A stretch of DNA of 30,805 nucleotides from a virus: IMG/VR virus record IMGVR_UViG_3300036719_000569, positions 1 to 30,805 of that record, one strand, 5' to 3'. Of this stretch, positions 4,919 to 12,498 are shown piece by piece. The notes beneath the pieces are model-generated. The model was not told the DNA's origin. It saw nothing but the letters and a program-made list of their open reading frames with translations, and did not search any database. Positions within the stretch are counted from its first letter, which is position 1. Every line of letters starts with the position of its first letter. The position numbers and the translations under genes are program-made.

Positions 4919-6785
4919 ATTGCGCGCCGGATGGGCGTGATAGAAAGTCTAGATCGGATCTGCTAGACCCAATCACATTCACGGTTGTTGCAGGGCTTCC
5001 ACCGTTAATGCTTGAACTGGTTACACTGTTATCGCTATTGTCTACATTGACATTAACTTGCTGAGCACCGCCGCCTGCTCCAGCGCCATTCACAGTTGCT
5101 ATACCACTTACGGTATCTTCTGAGACAACACCCGAGAGAGCTTGTCTTAACATTACGATATTCTTAATAGCAGTATCGTAATCAACATCCGGAGAAGCTA
5201 GCCCTTTGATCGCGGCGCCAAAGATATATCCGCCTTCTTCTCCCATGATCGCGGCTTCTATAATAGGAACTGCTTCCTTAAGATCTTCAGCAAACTCTCT
5301 TATTCTAAGTTTTTTCCCATCAAACTGAAGTTGGCCGATCTTATCTAGAGATACGGTCAATCTATCTAATGCGTCTGCTCCTTGAGTAAGCTCATCGGCA
5401 TTATCCGCCAATTTCATGAGCTGTTCAAATGGGCTATCAACACCGAAGAATGAAAGGACAGCCGTGACCGCGTTGGCCATCGTTCCTACAAAGTTACCTG
5501 CGGCAAATGCTGTAAGACCAGCGCCAATACCAACCATCGATAAGAAAAACTTGCTGCTTTCTCCAATAAAAGTATCATCTCCAGGAAGTGAGTCGCCAAT
5601 AGAAAGAAGCGCAAGCACGTCACTCTTGATCTTAAGTGCCCAATCTTCATCATTCATTAAGGCAGACAGGCCTGAAATCGCACTACCTGCACTAAAGACT
5701 GCAAGACCTGTTCCTATGCCAGTCATGGCTGCTAGGAACGTACCAGTTTCACCGAATGCTTCAGTTGTGCCGCCAAGAGAATCTTCTATCGACATTAATA
5801 TTCCAACGTCGTCTTTGATCTTTTGCGCCCAGTCTGTGTTGTTTATTAATTCTGCTATACCTACGCCAGCCGAACCTGCCCCAAACAATGCAAGACCTGC
5901 TGCGATACCACTCATGACTGCCAGGAAAGTACCGGTTTCACCGAATGATTCTAGTTTACCACCAAGAGAATCAGAAATAGATAGTAATGTTAGGACGTTA
6001 TTCTTGGTATTTTGCGCCCACTCTTCTCCACCGCCGAACCGCGCAAGCACTTCGCCAATGCCAGCAATTCCACTGCCAATGCCGAATGCTGCAAGACCGA
6101 GAGCCAGCCCAGTCATCGCCAAACCAAACGTTCCGCCTGTAAGAAGAAAATCTATATTGCCTCCAGCGGCGTCAGAAATTGATAGTAGAGTTAATACATT
6201 ATCTTTTACACTCTGAGCCCAGTTATCTACACCTAAGTAATTATTTAAGGCGTCAGCCAATCCGGCCGCTGCACTACCAACTCCGAACGATGCTAAACCT
6301 ATACCGATACCTGTCATTGCAGCTGCAAATAAGCCACCTTCTGCAAAGAACTGTAACATTCCAGCCGAGAAGGATTCAGAAATAGAGAAAAGCTCTAATA
6401 CGTTTTCTTTTACTTTTGCACCATCAAAATCTTCAAGCGCTTGTAAAAAATAACCCCCACCAGCTAGCAATGCACCGATACCAAGACCAGCTGCCCCAAC
6501 ACCCATGCCGATGCCAGACGCAGCGCTTCCTATTCCGCTTCCAATCCCCGATGCTACATTACCAACACTAGATACTGCGCTGCCTATACCAGTTCCTATA
6601 CTGCCAATCCCAGATAAAGCTCCACCTAAAGAGCTTCTATTTGCGCTCCCAAGCTGTGATGCCCTTTGTTGCGATGCAGACATACCTTGCTGTAAAACAA
6701 GTATGTTTGACAACACGGAGCTCTGACCAGAGATGTTCGTGTTAATAGATTCTAGGACTATTTTTAGGTCGTCTAATGTTGCCAT
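4917..6785 (-). CDS. Probable tail tape-measure / baseplate hub protein (gp29 position), repeat-rich
   Basis: The 622-aa product has a heptad-like N-terminus, a Gly/Ser/Ala-rich hydrophobic stretch (about 50-115), five tandem units of 63-68 residues starting near 125, 193, 260, 323 and 386, a charged helical section (455-550) and a low-complexity tail. Each unit contains a DNVLTLLSISD-type helix, then a GxxxxMTGIGxGLAxF hydrophobic segment and usually a closing W-A. Length (T4 gp29 is 590 aa), hydrophobic Gly-rich repeats and position directly after the gp26/gp51-like chaperone genes fit a tape measure, which runs inside the tail tube and sets its length. I see no clear sequence match to gp29, so this is inference; it could be another hub or membrane-puncturing protein. 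Its weak AGG site ends about seven bases before the ATG, suggesting coupling to the upstream gene. Confidence 0.68.
   Translation of the reverse strand: MATLDDLKIVLESINTNISGQSSVLSNILVLQQGMSASQQRASQLGSANRSSLGGALSGIGSIGTGIGSAVSSVGNVASGIGSGIGSAASGIGMGVGAAGLGIGALLAGGGYFLQALEDFDGAKVKENVLELFSISESFSAGMLQFFAEGGLFAAAMTGIGIGLASFGVGSAAAGLADALNNYLGVDNWAQSVKDNVLTLLSISDAAGGNIDFLLTGGTFGLAMTGLALGLAAFGIGSGIAGIGEVLARFGGGEEWAQNTKNNVLTLLSISDSLGGKLESFGETGTFLAVMSGIAAGLALFGAGSAGVGIAELINNTDWAQKIKDDVGILMSIEDSLGGTTEAFGETGTFLAAMTGIGTGLAVFSAGSAISGLSALMNDEDWALKIKSDVLALLSIGDSLPGDDTFIGESSKFFLSMVGIGAGLTAFAAGNFVGTMANAVTAVLSFFGVDSPFEQLMKLADNADELTQGADALDRLTVSLDKIGQLQFDGKKLRIREFAEDLKEAVPIIEAAIMGEEGGYIFGAAIKGLASPDVDYDTAIKNIVMLRQALSGVVSEDTVSGIATVNGAGAGGGAQQVNVNVDNSDNSVTSSSINGGSPATTVNVIGSSRSDLDFLSRPSGAQ
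5436..6413 (-). repeat. Five degenerate coding repeats of about 63-68 codons
   Basis: Within the 622-aa protein, units begin near residues 125, 193, 260, 323 and 386. The most alike are units 3 and 4, which share SLGG and FGETGTFLA plus a WAQ entry. The units are diverged at nucleotide level, so they are old protein repeats rather than recent DNA duplications. Confidence 0.85.
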
Positions 6786-6793
6786 GTCTTGGC

Positions 6794-6961
6794 CTACTTT
6801 CTCTTTTCTTCTTCTTTCTTAATGTAGTCCACTAAAAGATCGTAGTATAGATCTCTTTCAAAAGGCATAGAACTTTCAATATCAAACATACTGTATTTGT
6901 GGTGTTGAACCATACCAAACATCTTATTATAATATATGGACAGGTTTGTATGACTCAACAT
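6794..6961 (-). CDS. Tail-assembly chaperone-like ORF (gp51-like), 55 aa, overlapping gp26
   Basis: Reading leftward, ATG 6961-6959 overlaps the gp26 stop (TAATG) and the frame runs to TAG at 6796-6794. The 55-aa product begins MLSHTNLSIYYNKMF and contains QHHKYSMFDIESSMPFERDL followed by YYDLLVDYIKKEEEKRK. The Met-Pro-Phe-Glu-Arg-Asp-Leu-Tyr block resembles the short second chaperone ORFs that follow gp26-type genes in myoviruses. It lies in the -1 frame relative to gp26, two codons beyond a T-TTT-TTT heptamer, so it may be made alone by coupled initiation and also as a gp26 fusion by ribosomal frameshift. T4 gp51 is much longer (249 aa), so equivalence rests on position and is tentative. 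Confidence 0.75.
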   Translation of the reverse strand: MLSHTNLSIYYNKMFGMVQHHKYSMFDIESSMPFERDLYYDLLVDYIKKEEEKRK

Positions 6962-7662
6962 TAGATAAAAAAAGTTTGGGTTCCTTGTATTACGAAAGTC
7001 TTATCTTCGCCTGCTCTATTTCTATACGGTATCTCGTGTCTTATCTTAGGAATTGTATCAAAGAATTCTTTAAGCTTCTTAACGGAATCTGCGTGAAGAC
7101 TCTCAACAAAAGTGTCTACTTCTTTTTTCGTAAAGTCTTTAAAGTTATACACTTCTTCTTCTGATACTAATCTATCCATGCAAGATAGCATTATTTCTAA
7201 GTTCTTTTCAGCGCTTGGTTTCTCTTGCGTTAAGAAGTCAAAGAATACATCTATGCTAGGATACTTTAAGAATAGAGTATATGTGTCATTAAGTTTTATT
7301 CTATTCGTATGTTTATCGTCTCTTTCTACCTTAACGTTATTTAGATCCAATTCGAGCTGCACCTCGTCTTTTGTATCCGGATCTTCGATCTTAAACTTTA
7401 CGATGTTATCGATCGACTTCGCTCTTATATTAATAAGAAGATACTCTAGATCAAACAACGCAAGATCTTCGATGTCGTAATCAATTAAACAGTTATTCAC
7501 GACTTGTTTCACTGAGTTTATAATCTGTGCCGGATCTTGAGTCTCTTGAGCGATGAGAAGTATCTTTTCTTCCTTTACAGTGAAGGGTCTAAACTTAACT
7601 TTCTTATCGTTCGACGGAAGTTTAAGTTCGTATATAGGTAGGGTAATCTTAGGTAGCGCCAT
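6961..7662 (-). CDS. 26: Baseplate hub/tail assembly protein gp26
   Basis: The 233-aa product opens MALPKITLPIYELKLPSNDK and continues with FRPFTVKEEKILLIAQET, the hallmark start of the T4 baseplate hub subunit family (T4 gp26, 208 aa). The middle is acidic and the C-terminal half helical. AAGGAG about seven bases upstream gives a strong start. The last codons are ACT TTT TTT ATC TAA, a slippery run, and the next chaperone ORF overlaps its stop. In T4 gp26 acts in hub assembly around the tape measure; the arrangement here is the one used by G/G-T tail chaperones of other long-tailed phages. Confidence 0.88.
   Translation of the reverse strand: MALPKITLPIYELKLPSNDKKVKFRPFTVKEEKILLIAQETQDPAQIINSVKQVVNNCLIDYDIEDLALFDLEYLLINIRAKSIDNIVKFKIEDPDTKDEVQLELDLNNVKVERDDKHTNRIKLNDTYTLFLKYPSIDVFFDFLTQEKPSAEKNLEIMLSCMDRLVSEEEVYNFKDFTKKEVDTFVESLHADSVKKLKEFFDTIPKIRHEIPYRNRAGEDKTFVIQGTQTFFI
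6967..6973 (-). promoter_or_regulatory. T-TTT-TTT slippery heptamer, candidate -1 ribosomal frameshift site
   Basis: Seven consecutive A on the + strand give, on the coding strand, T TTT TTT with both TTT codons in the gp26 zero frame, the X-XXY-YYZ rule satisfied. After a -1 slip the reading continues TAT CTA ATG into the 55-aa chaperone-like ORF, producing a fusion of about 289 aa. No downstream pseudoknot was worked out by eye. Confidence 0.6.
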
Positions 7663-7677
7663 ATCATAGTCTCCTTA

Positions 7678-8475
7678 TTATCTAAAAATATTTCCAATAT
7701 TGCTCAGACCGGTTTTTATCTGAGACAATGAATTGTTCACATTTATGAGCTTTGTGTTAAAATTAGTGAATGAGTTAATTGCATCTTGAACAGAAGTCGG
7801 CAGGTTACCTTGGTTTATAAGTTGACCTGTTGTGCCAATTCTGTTGATTAGTTCTAAGAAGCCGTTTCCTCTATTATTTCTTTCAGAGTAAGTACCTGGT
7901 TTAAAACCAGATACACTTAGATGCGAGTATGCAAAGTTGACTGTAGCTGTTGCGTATGAATCGGTGTCTGACCAAGATAGAGTTTCTCCAGATATCTCTG
8001 TTGGAAACGCGTCCTCGAGAACATACTCATAGTAACCGTTTGAGTCTGTGCTATAGCTTCGTATTACAATACGAGTCGATATGTCCTTTACGTACCCAAC
8101 TTCATACGGAAGCTGATCGTTAACTGAATTATACCCACCTCTAGTATAGTCAAAGTTTATAACACTTTGTAACCATTGGTGAAAAAAGCGCAATACTTGA
8201 TGATCCGAGTCCAACATAAAGACTGCATTAAATGGCGAGTGCGTCATCTGTGTTGGGATGGATTGTCTTACGCCGAACCCGTTTGGAAAGTTATCAGTGA
8301 CCGCAACGTTTACTCCAGGCGCCTGCGCAGTTTGACAAAAGAATCTTAAATCACGCAGAGACATTCCGTTATTAAATGGCGGCACGTTCATAATCTCAAC
8401 AACAAACAAATTCTTACGGGCTGGTCCACCGTACTTATTCATTGTGCTCTTAAACTCGTTTATATTGAATGGCAT
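7678..8475 (-). CDS. 54: Tail tube-fold protein, probable gp54 tube initiator (gp19/gp54 family)
   Basis: The 265-aa product has the tube-protein layout: an early strand pair around FVVEIMNVP, a LRFFCQTAQAPGVNVAV segment, a MLDSDHQVLRFFHQWLQSV helix, and a closing YEYVLEDAFPTEISGETLSW then TATVNFAYSHL. These match the shared fold of T4 gp19 (tail tube, 163 aa) and gp54 (baseplate-tube junction, 320 aa). The extra C-terminal 80 residues and the location in the baseplate cluster with gp48 across the promoter favour gp54, the initiator on which tube polymerises. It abuts the stop of the preceding gene without a gap. A second tube paralogue cannot be excluded. Confidence 0.72.
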   Translation of the reverse strand: MPFNINEFKSTMNKYGGPARKNLFVVEIMNVPPFNNGMSLRDLRFFCQTAQAPGVNVAVTDNFPNGFGVRQSIPTQMTHSPFNAVFMLDSDHQVLRFFHQWLQSVINFDYTRGGYNSVNDQLPYEVGYVKDISTRIVIRSYSTDSNGYYEYVLEDAFPTEISGETLSWSDTDSYATATVNFAYSHLSVSGFKPGTYSERNNRGNGFLELINRIGTTGQLINQGNLPTSVQDAINSFTNFNTKLINVNNSLSQIKTGLSNIGNIFR

Positions 8476-9093
8476 TTATCTTCCGCCTCTTATGATCTTT
8501 CTTGAGTCTTCCCAGACTTTAGTCTTACTTGCTCCAACGAAGTTTTCTGTCGGCAAGAAAAGTGCCATGTCCCACTCAGCTGGATTGATGTACACAAGTC
8601 TCGTTCTTACTTGTGACGCTAGGTAGTGTTTCACGGTCGGCCTGAACTCTTTGTATTGAGAAGCACCATTCAATAAACTATATGAAGCCCTTAGTTTAGT
8701 TGTTTCGTCAAAGTTATCATTTGATGTGACATTATATAACGCATCCATTAATTTAGCTCTTTGTGGCAGCGGCAAGTAGTGAAAGTTAATGCCAAGGAAC
8801 CCGCCCTTTGCTTTATTTATCGGGAATATAAGAGGAAACCTATCGTAATAAGGAAGTGTTTCTTTGTGCTTTGGATCATACACAAACATGTACATATGAC
8901 CGATGCGAAATCTGTTTTCGTATCGGTCAGTTCCCATTTCACGTACGAATTTTAATTCTTTATCTCTAAACTCAGATCTTGCAATGCCGTTTGCTTGGTC
9001 GCGATACCAATCACGAGCAGCCTTTGTTCTCGCAGGAACTTGGCCGGAACGAATTCCCTTTAGGAGAAGATCGTCAAAAACCTTTGCTGCCAT
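8476..9093 (-). CDS. Conserved virion-type protein, 205 aa (possibly gp2-like)
   Basis: I recognise the type but not a proven function. The sequence GHMYMFVYDPKHKETLPYYD followed by RFPLIFPI and GGFLGINFHYLPLPQRAKL recurs, from memory, in many T4-like phages as a structural or unnamed protein. The N-terminus is basic and helical. It starts one base after the gp4 stop and ends flush with the tube-protein start, so it is translated in a tight late operon. T4 has gp2, the DNA-end protector, next to gp4, which suggests that role by position only. Confidence 0.8.
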   Translation of the reverse strand: MAAKVFDDLLLKGIRSGQVPARTKAARDWYRDQANGIARSEFRDKELKFVREMGTDRYENRFRIGHMYMFVYDPKHKETLPYYDRFPLIFPINKAKGGFLGINFHYLPLPQRAKLMDALYNVTSNDNFDETTKLRASYSLLNGASQYKEFRPTVKHYLASQVRTRLVYINPAEWDMALFLPTENFVGASKTKVWEDSRKIIRGGR

Positions 9094-9094
9094 C

Positions 9095-9553
9095 TTACTT
9101 AATTCCTAAATGATCTTCGGTTATGATTTGAAACTGCCAACCCTTTTCGGCGCAGAACTTTCTTGCTGCTATCCATTTTGCTTCGTTTACACCGTAGGTC
9201 TTCACTTCGTTGATGTACCTTCTTGAAACTCTGCCGGATGGCGTCGCATTCTTTTTCCTTATATCCGGTGGCTTTGTTTGAGCCTTGGGTTTTATCTCTA
9301 TCATTAATGTCTCGGTAGTTCCGCTTGCGTTCTTTTTCCTTAAAACGACGTCTGGAAAATAACGATGCATTCTTCCATCTACCGGCGACACGTATGGAAC
9401 AATGTATTCTTCAGAAGCCCACCATAATACGTCAGGATGTTCATCAAGGTGACGAAAGAATTTAAATTCCCATAACGAACGATATGTAATTTTAGTCGGA
9501 TCGCCGTTGTACTTCTCTGGGTGTTTTGGTCTAAATCGGCCTTTGTAGGACAT
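9095..9553 (-). CDS. 4: Head completion protein gp4
   Basis: The 152-aa product closely follows T4 gp4 (150 aa), which completes DNA-filled heads so that tails can join. It begins MSYKGRFRPKHPEKYNGDPT, then ITYRSLWEFKF, SSEE-like WASEEYIVPYVSP, and RMHRYFPDVVL. The residues E29, D68, E86 and K88 (PD...EIK) make a PD-(D/E)xK nuclease-like site, as noted for this TnsA-like family. It is the first gene of the leftward operon, its ATG 36 bases from the estimated late start near 9589. Confidence 0.95.
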   Translation of the reverse strand: MSYKGRFRPKHPEKYNGDPTKITYRSLWEFKFFRHLDEHPDVLWWASEEYIVPYVSPVDGRMHRYFPDVVLRKKNASGTTETLMIEIKPKAQTKPPDIRKKNATPSGRVSRRYINEVKTYGVNEAKWIAARKFCAEKGWQFQIITEDHLGIK

Positions 9554-9569
9554 GTCTTTCCGTTTTCAA

Positions 9570-9577
9570 TATAAATA
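9570..9577 (+). promoter_or_regulatory. Rightward late promoter (gp48 operon)
   Basis: Exact TATAAATA in the 59-base gap between the divergent gp4 and gp48 genes. T4 spacing predicts initiation near 9583, 30 bases upstream of the gp48 GTG. It faces the leftward promoter at 9595-9602. Confidence 0.88.
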
Positions 9578-9594
9578 GAATCAATCTCATATCC

Positions 9595-9602
9595 TATTTA
9601 TA
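9595..9602 (-). promoter_or_regulatory. Leftward late promoter (gp4 operon)
   Basis: TATTTATA on the + strand, TATAAATA on the - strand. T4 spacing predicts a start near 9589 reading left into gp4. The element also overlaps the start of the AAAGGA ribosome binding site of gp48 (9602-9607). Confidence 0.88.
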
Positions 9603-9612
9603 AAGGAAACGC

Positions 9613-10572
9613 GTGTTGGGAAATATAAACGACTTTCCGCAGCCAGCCATCAGAACAAGTAAAGCTTCTGCAACAATACAGAGCTTAAGGTTCCCTATTC
9701 ATAATCAGGGTGCTCATAGAATGCTGATGGTTTTCAATCAGTATAAGTATGTAGCTCCGGGTCAAAGAGGATTGAACAAACTAGGAAGTACCGGAAGAGG
9801 TAACGTCACCGGTCCAACTCCTGCTGGAAAGACCACAATAGAACTACCGCTGCCGGTAAATCTTCAAGATTCATACAACGTTCGTGTTCAAGGATACGAC
9901 GCAGAACTCAGTGGTGCTCTAGTTGCCGGAGCAGCATCTCAATTTGCAGGCGCTGGAGACTTGAGCTCAGGAAACATCGCTACTGCGCTCGGCGGTGTGC
10001 TTAGTGGTTCTGGATTGGATGCAAACTCTATACTATCTCCTAACATGGGTGATATATCTAGAAACGTTGCGTTTCTCGGAAGAAGAAGCCTTCCTTCTAA
10101 TCTAGGAAGAGCTGTTGACACTGGACTAGGAAACACTATTAACCCAAAGACATCACTCTACTTTGATGGTGTTAACTTAAAGCAACTAACGTTTGATTGG
10201 AACCTAGCTCCACAAGACGCTCGGGAATCCGATGTAATACGTGATATAACGAATACGATTAAGCGAAACATGCTACCGACATACGGCACCGCCGTTGGAT
10301 TTTCACAAGCTCTCTTAAACTATCCAAGCACCGTAGATATATTCCTACTGGGCGTAGACCAGCAGTACTATATGTACTTTAAGACATCCATGATACAGGG
10401 ATTTAACGTGAGCTATACTCCACACGGCCTAGCTATCGTAAAGGGTGGAAAGCCAGCAATGGTTAGTTTGAGCATGAATCTCGTTGAAGCTGACATCCAT
10501 ACCGCAGAAGATTATGGTGGTGCTTCAACATTTTCACCGTCTGTTGTACAAACTAGCATAGATGAAAGATAA
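9613..10572 (+). CDS. 48: Baseplate tail-tube cap gp48
   Basis: Caps the hub and forms the junction from which the tail tube starts. The 319-aa product (T4 gp48 364 aa) has the recognisable LRFPIHNQGAHRMLMVFNQY start, a Gly/Ala/Ser-rich middle (about 105-165), and a C-terminal tube-like region with NPKTSLYFDGVNLKQLTFDW and PSTVDIFLLG. It begins with GTG, supported by AAAGGA at 9602-9607 with five-base spacing; there is no ATG nearby that preserves the conserved N-terminus. First gene of the rightward late operon, two bases before gp53. Confidence 0.85.
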   Translation: MLGNINDFPQPAIRTSKASATIQSLRFPIHNQGAHRMLMVFNQYKYVAPGQRGLNKLGSTGRGNVTGPTPAGKTTIELPLPVNLQDSYNVRVQGYDAELSGALVAGAASQFAGAGDLSSGNIATALGGVLSGSGLDANSILSPNMGDISRNVAFLGRRSLPSNLGRAVDTGLGNTINPKTSLYFDGVNLKQLTFDWNLAPQDARESDVIRDITNTIKRNMLPTYGTAVGFSQALLNYPSTVDIFLLGVDQQYYMYFKTSMIQGFNVSYTPHGLAIVKGGKPAMVSLSMNLVEADIHTAEDYGGASTFSPSVVQTSIDER

Positions 10573-10574
10573 AA

Positions 10575-10961
10575 ATGAGCGGCGAATATTTTCAAAAACT
10601 ACCAGAGGTAAGATATAACAACGTTCTTGTGAGAGATATCACAAGACGAGTTAACTTTCTTAAACAGTCGATAGAAAACCCGTACGCGTTTCTTCCCTAT
10701 ACGATAGAAGAAGGCGATCGCGCAGAAGACATCGCCTATCATTACTACGGCGATCCGAACTATGCATGGCTCGTGTATCTATCAAATAATATCATTGACC
10801 CGTATCACGATTGGCCTATGGATGAAGATACGTTCCATAATTATCTAATCGATAAGTATGCTGAGAAATCAGGAAAAACAGGATACGAAGTGATAGACTG
10901 GGCGCGTGATACTACGGATGCATTTGGCGACAATATAGTCTATTACTATAAAGAGGTATAA
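10575..10961 (+). CDS. 53: Baseplate wedge protein gp53 (LysM-like)
   Basis: The 128-aa product begins MSGEYFQKLPEVRYNN and contains a LysM-like segment (about 41-73), YTIEEGDRAEDIAYHYYGDP then YAWLVYLSNN, followed by DPYHDWPM, all typical of gp53. In T4 (196 aa) gp53 clamps neighbouring wedges around the hub to close the baseplate. The LysM fold here is structural; peptidoglycan binding is possible but unproven. It starts two bases after gp48. Confidence 0.92.
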   Translation: MSGEYFQKLPEVRYNNVLVRDITRRVNFLKQSIENPYAFLPYTIEEGDRAEDIAYHYYGDPNYAWLVYLSNNIIDPYHDWPMDEDTFHNYLIDKYAEKSGKTGYEVIDWARDTTDAFGDNIVYYYKEV

Positions 10962-10963
10962 AC

Positions 10964-11215
10964 ATGGCAGTTGATTTTATTAGACTTGCACCAGATAGTT
11001 TTCGAACTATCTTTCTTCGTAAAGAAGATCGTGTAATCCTAAGAACAGAAGCTGGAAGACGTATCGTAATTAAGCGTATCATTCCTGCTGAATGGGTTCC
11101 TTATCGCGTTTACGAATACGAACAGGCATTAAACGATAATAAGAGAAATATACAACTCGTTGATCGTGTATACCTATCGCAGATCGAAAAAGAGATTGAA
11201 GACAAGATAAGATGA
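10964..11215 (+). CDS. Small basic protein between gp53 and gp27, 83 aa
   Basis: Unknown function. The product reads MAVDFIRLAPDSFRTIFLRK at the start, then a RRIVIKRIIPAEWVPYRVYE strand-like region and a charged helical tail. It is mostly beta followed by helix, with no cysteines. It begins two bases after gp53 and its stop overlaps the gp27 ATG (ATGA), so it is made together with hub proteins and may be a minor hub component or assembly factor. Confidence 0.8.
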   Translation: MAVDFIRLAPDSFRTIFLRKEDRVILRTEAGRRIVIKRIIPAEWVPYRVYEYEQALNDNKRNIQLVDRVYLSQIEKEIEDKIR

Positions 11216-12498
11216 GTGGATTTGTTTTACCTGGTTACTATAAGCTTATCTCAGCGGTAGTCACGCCGCTGAACGGCGACGGCATAGAGATACTTAGCTT
11301 AATTCCAGAGTTTACGATAGAAGAGTCTCTTGATAAGGATAGCATACGTGGAACTGCATCTGTGTATGACAATATCGGTCTGTTAGAAGATCTTCCTTTA
11401 AGAGGAGAAGAACTCCTTACGATTCAAATCGAAGACTCGCTAAAGAATAAAGTAACGCATGAGTTTGCGATATACAAAATCACAGATGTGAATATTAAAA
11501 AGACGAACGATGGTCTTACTTATAAAATACACTTTATGTCTAAGTATTCGTTTGAAGCAATGTTTCGAAGAATTATCGAACCGTTTAACGATACGATTTC
11601 TAATATAGTAGAAAACGTGTTTCAAAACTACTATGTAGGACCTAAACAGCTCATTCTCGAAGATACGATTGGATTATTCCGTTGCATCGTTCCAAACTAT
11701 ACTCCTATGCAAACTATGAACTTTCTTGCAAACAGAGCATACAGTCGAAAGAGTCCGTCGTGCTCTTTCCGTTTTTTTGAAACATCTGATAACTACTACT
11801 TCGTATCTGACGAGTATCTTATCAATCGCTTCCTTGAGAATAAAGAAGAGATTAAAGAGTTTACATTTAGTGATGCAGTAGACAAGTCTGGTACAGCGTT
11901 TCTCGCTCAGATGAAGAACCTCGTTGAGATAAGAAACTCAGATAGAGTCAACACCGCGATGGATCTCGCGTCCGGTTCCTATCGTAGCAACGTAATTGAG
12001 ATCGACCTCATAAAGAGACAAGTTACACTCCCTGGCAAGTCAAATAAGTATGAGTATAACTATCAGGATGCCAAGAAGAAGTACATGTCCGTGTCAGGAA
12101 AGGGAGAGGGTGAAGACTCTCATACGGACGAATTCATAAACGGATACTTTACTCCTGAGAATGAAAGAAGATATATCGTCATACGGGACTATGACGACTC
12201 GGGCACTCAGCAACTGAGAGGTGATCAGTTCATTCCTGAGATAGTATCTAACCGTCTTGCATATCGCCATCACTTAAATCACACTATCGTGTACGCGAAG
12301 GCGCATGGCCGCCTTGATTTCAGTGTTGGTGATATCGTTAACATTAAGATTCCTGAGTTTAAGATGTCGCCTAACCCGCAGCAGAATAGACAGCTATCCG
12401 GCTACTATATGATAAATGATCTAACGCATGTCTTTAATAAAGACATACATCAGACTGATATGAAACTTGTTAAGTATGATTGGAGTACAACAGAATGA
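11212..12498 (+). CDS. 27: Baseplate hub protein gp27
   Basis: Trimeric hub ring that links the tail tube to the gp5 spike. The 428-aa product (T4 gp27 391 aa) opens with a tube-domain-like FTIEESLDKDSIRGTASVYD and LRGEELLTIQIED, then FRRIIEPFNDTISNIVENVF, the NYTPMQTMNFLANRAYS segment typical of hub proteins, and ends in QLSGYYMINDLTHVFNKD, a motif seen across contractile-tail hubs. It overlaps genes at both ends by four bases (ATGA), and gp5 follows directly. Call rests on these blocks and on the 27-5 adjacency. Confidence 0.86.
   Translation: MSGFVLPGYYKLISAVVTPLNGDGIEILSLIPEFTIEESLDKDSIRGTASVYDNIGLLEDLPLRGEELLTIQIEDSLKNKVTHEFAIYKITDVNIKKTNDGLTYKIHFMSKYSFEAMFRRIIEPFNDTISNIVENVFQNYYVGPKQLILEDTIGLFRCIVPNYTPMQTMNFLANRAYSRKSPSCSFRFFETSDNYYFVSDEYLINRFLENKEEIKEFTFSDAVDKSGTAFLAQMKNLVEIRNSDRVNTAMDLASGSYRSNVIEIDLIKRQVTLPGKSNKYEYNYQDAKKKYMSVSGKGEGEDSHTDEFINGYFTPENERRYIVIRDYDDSGTQQLRGDQFIPEIVSNRLAYRHHLNHTIVYAKAHGRLDFSVGDIVNIKIPEFKMSPNPQQNRQLSGYYMINDLTHVFNKDIHQTDMKLVKYDWSTTE

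Noticed and set aside
5416-6216. Long plus-strand open frame (266 codons) opposite the tape-measure candidate
   Set aside because: Antisense shadow of Gly/Ala/Ser-rich repeats; product is Pro/Ser/Ala-rich low complexity with no ribosome site, while the minus-strand protein has clear repeats.
12480-12494. TTG start adding five residues to gp5
   Set aside because: ATG 12495 has GGAG at nine-base spacing and the ATGA overlap with gp27 seen elsewhere in this operon.
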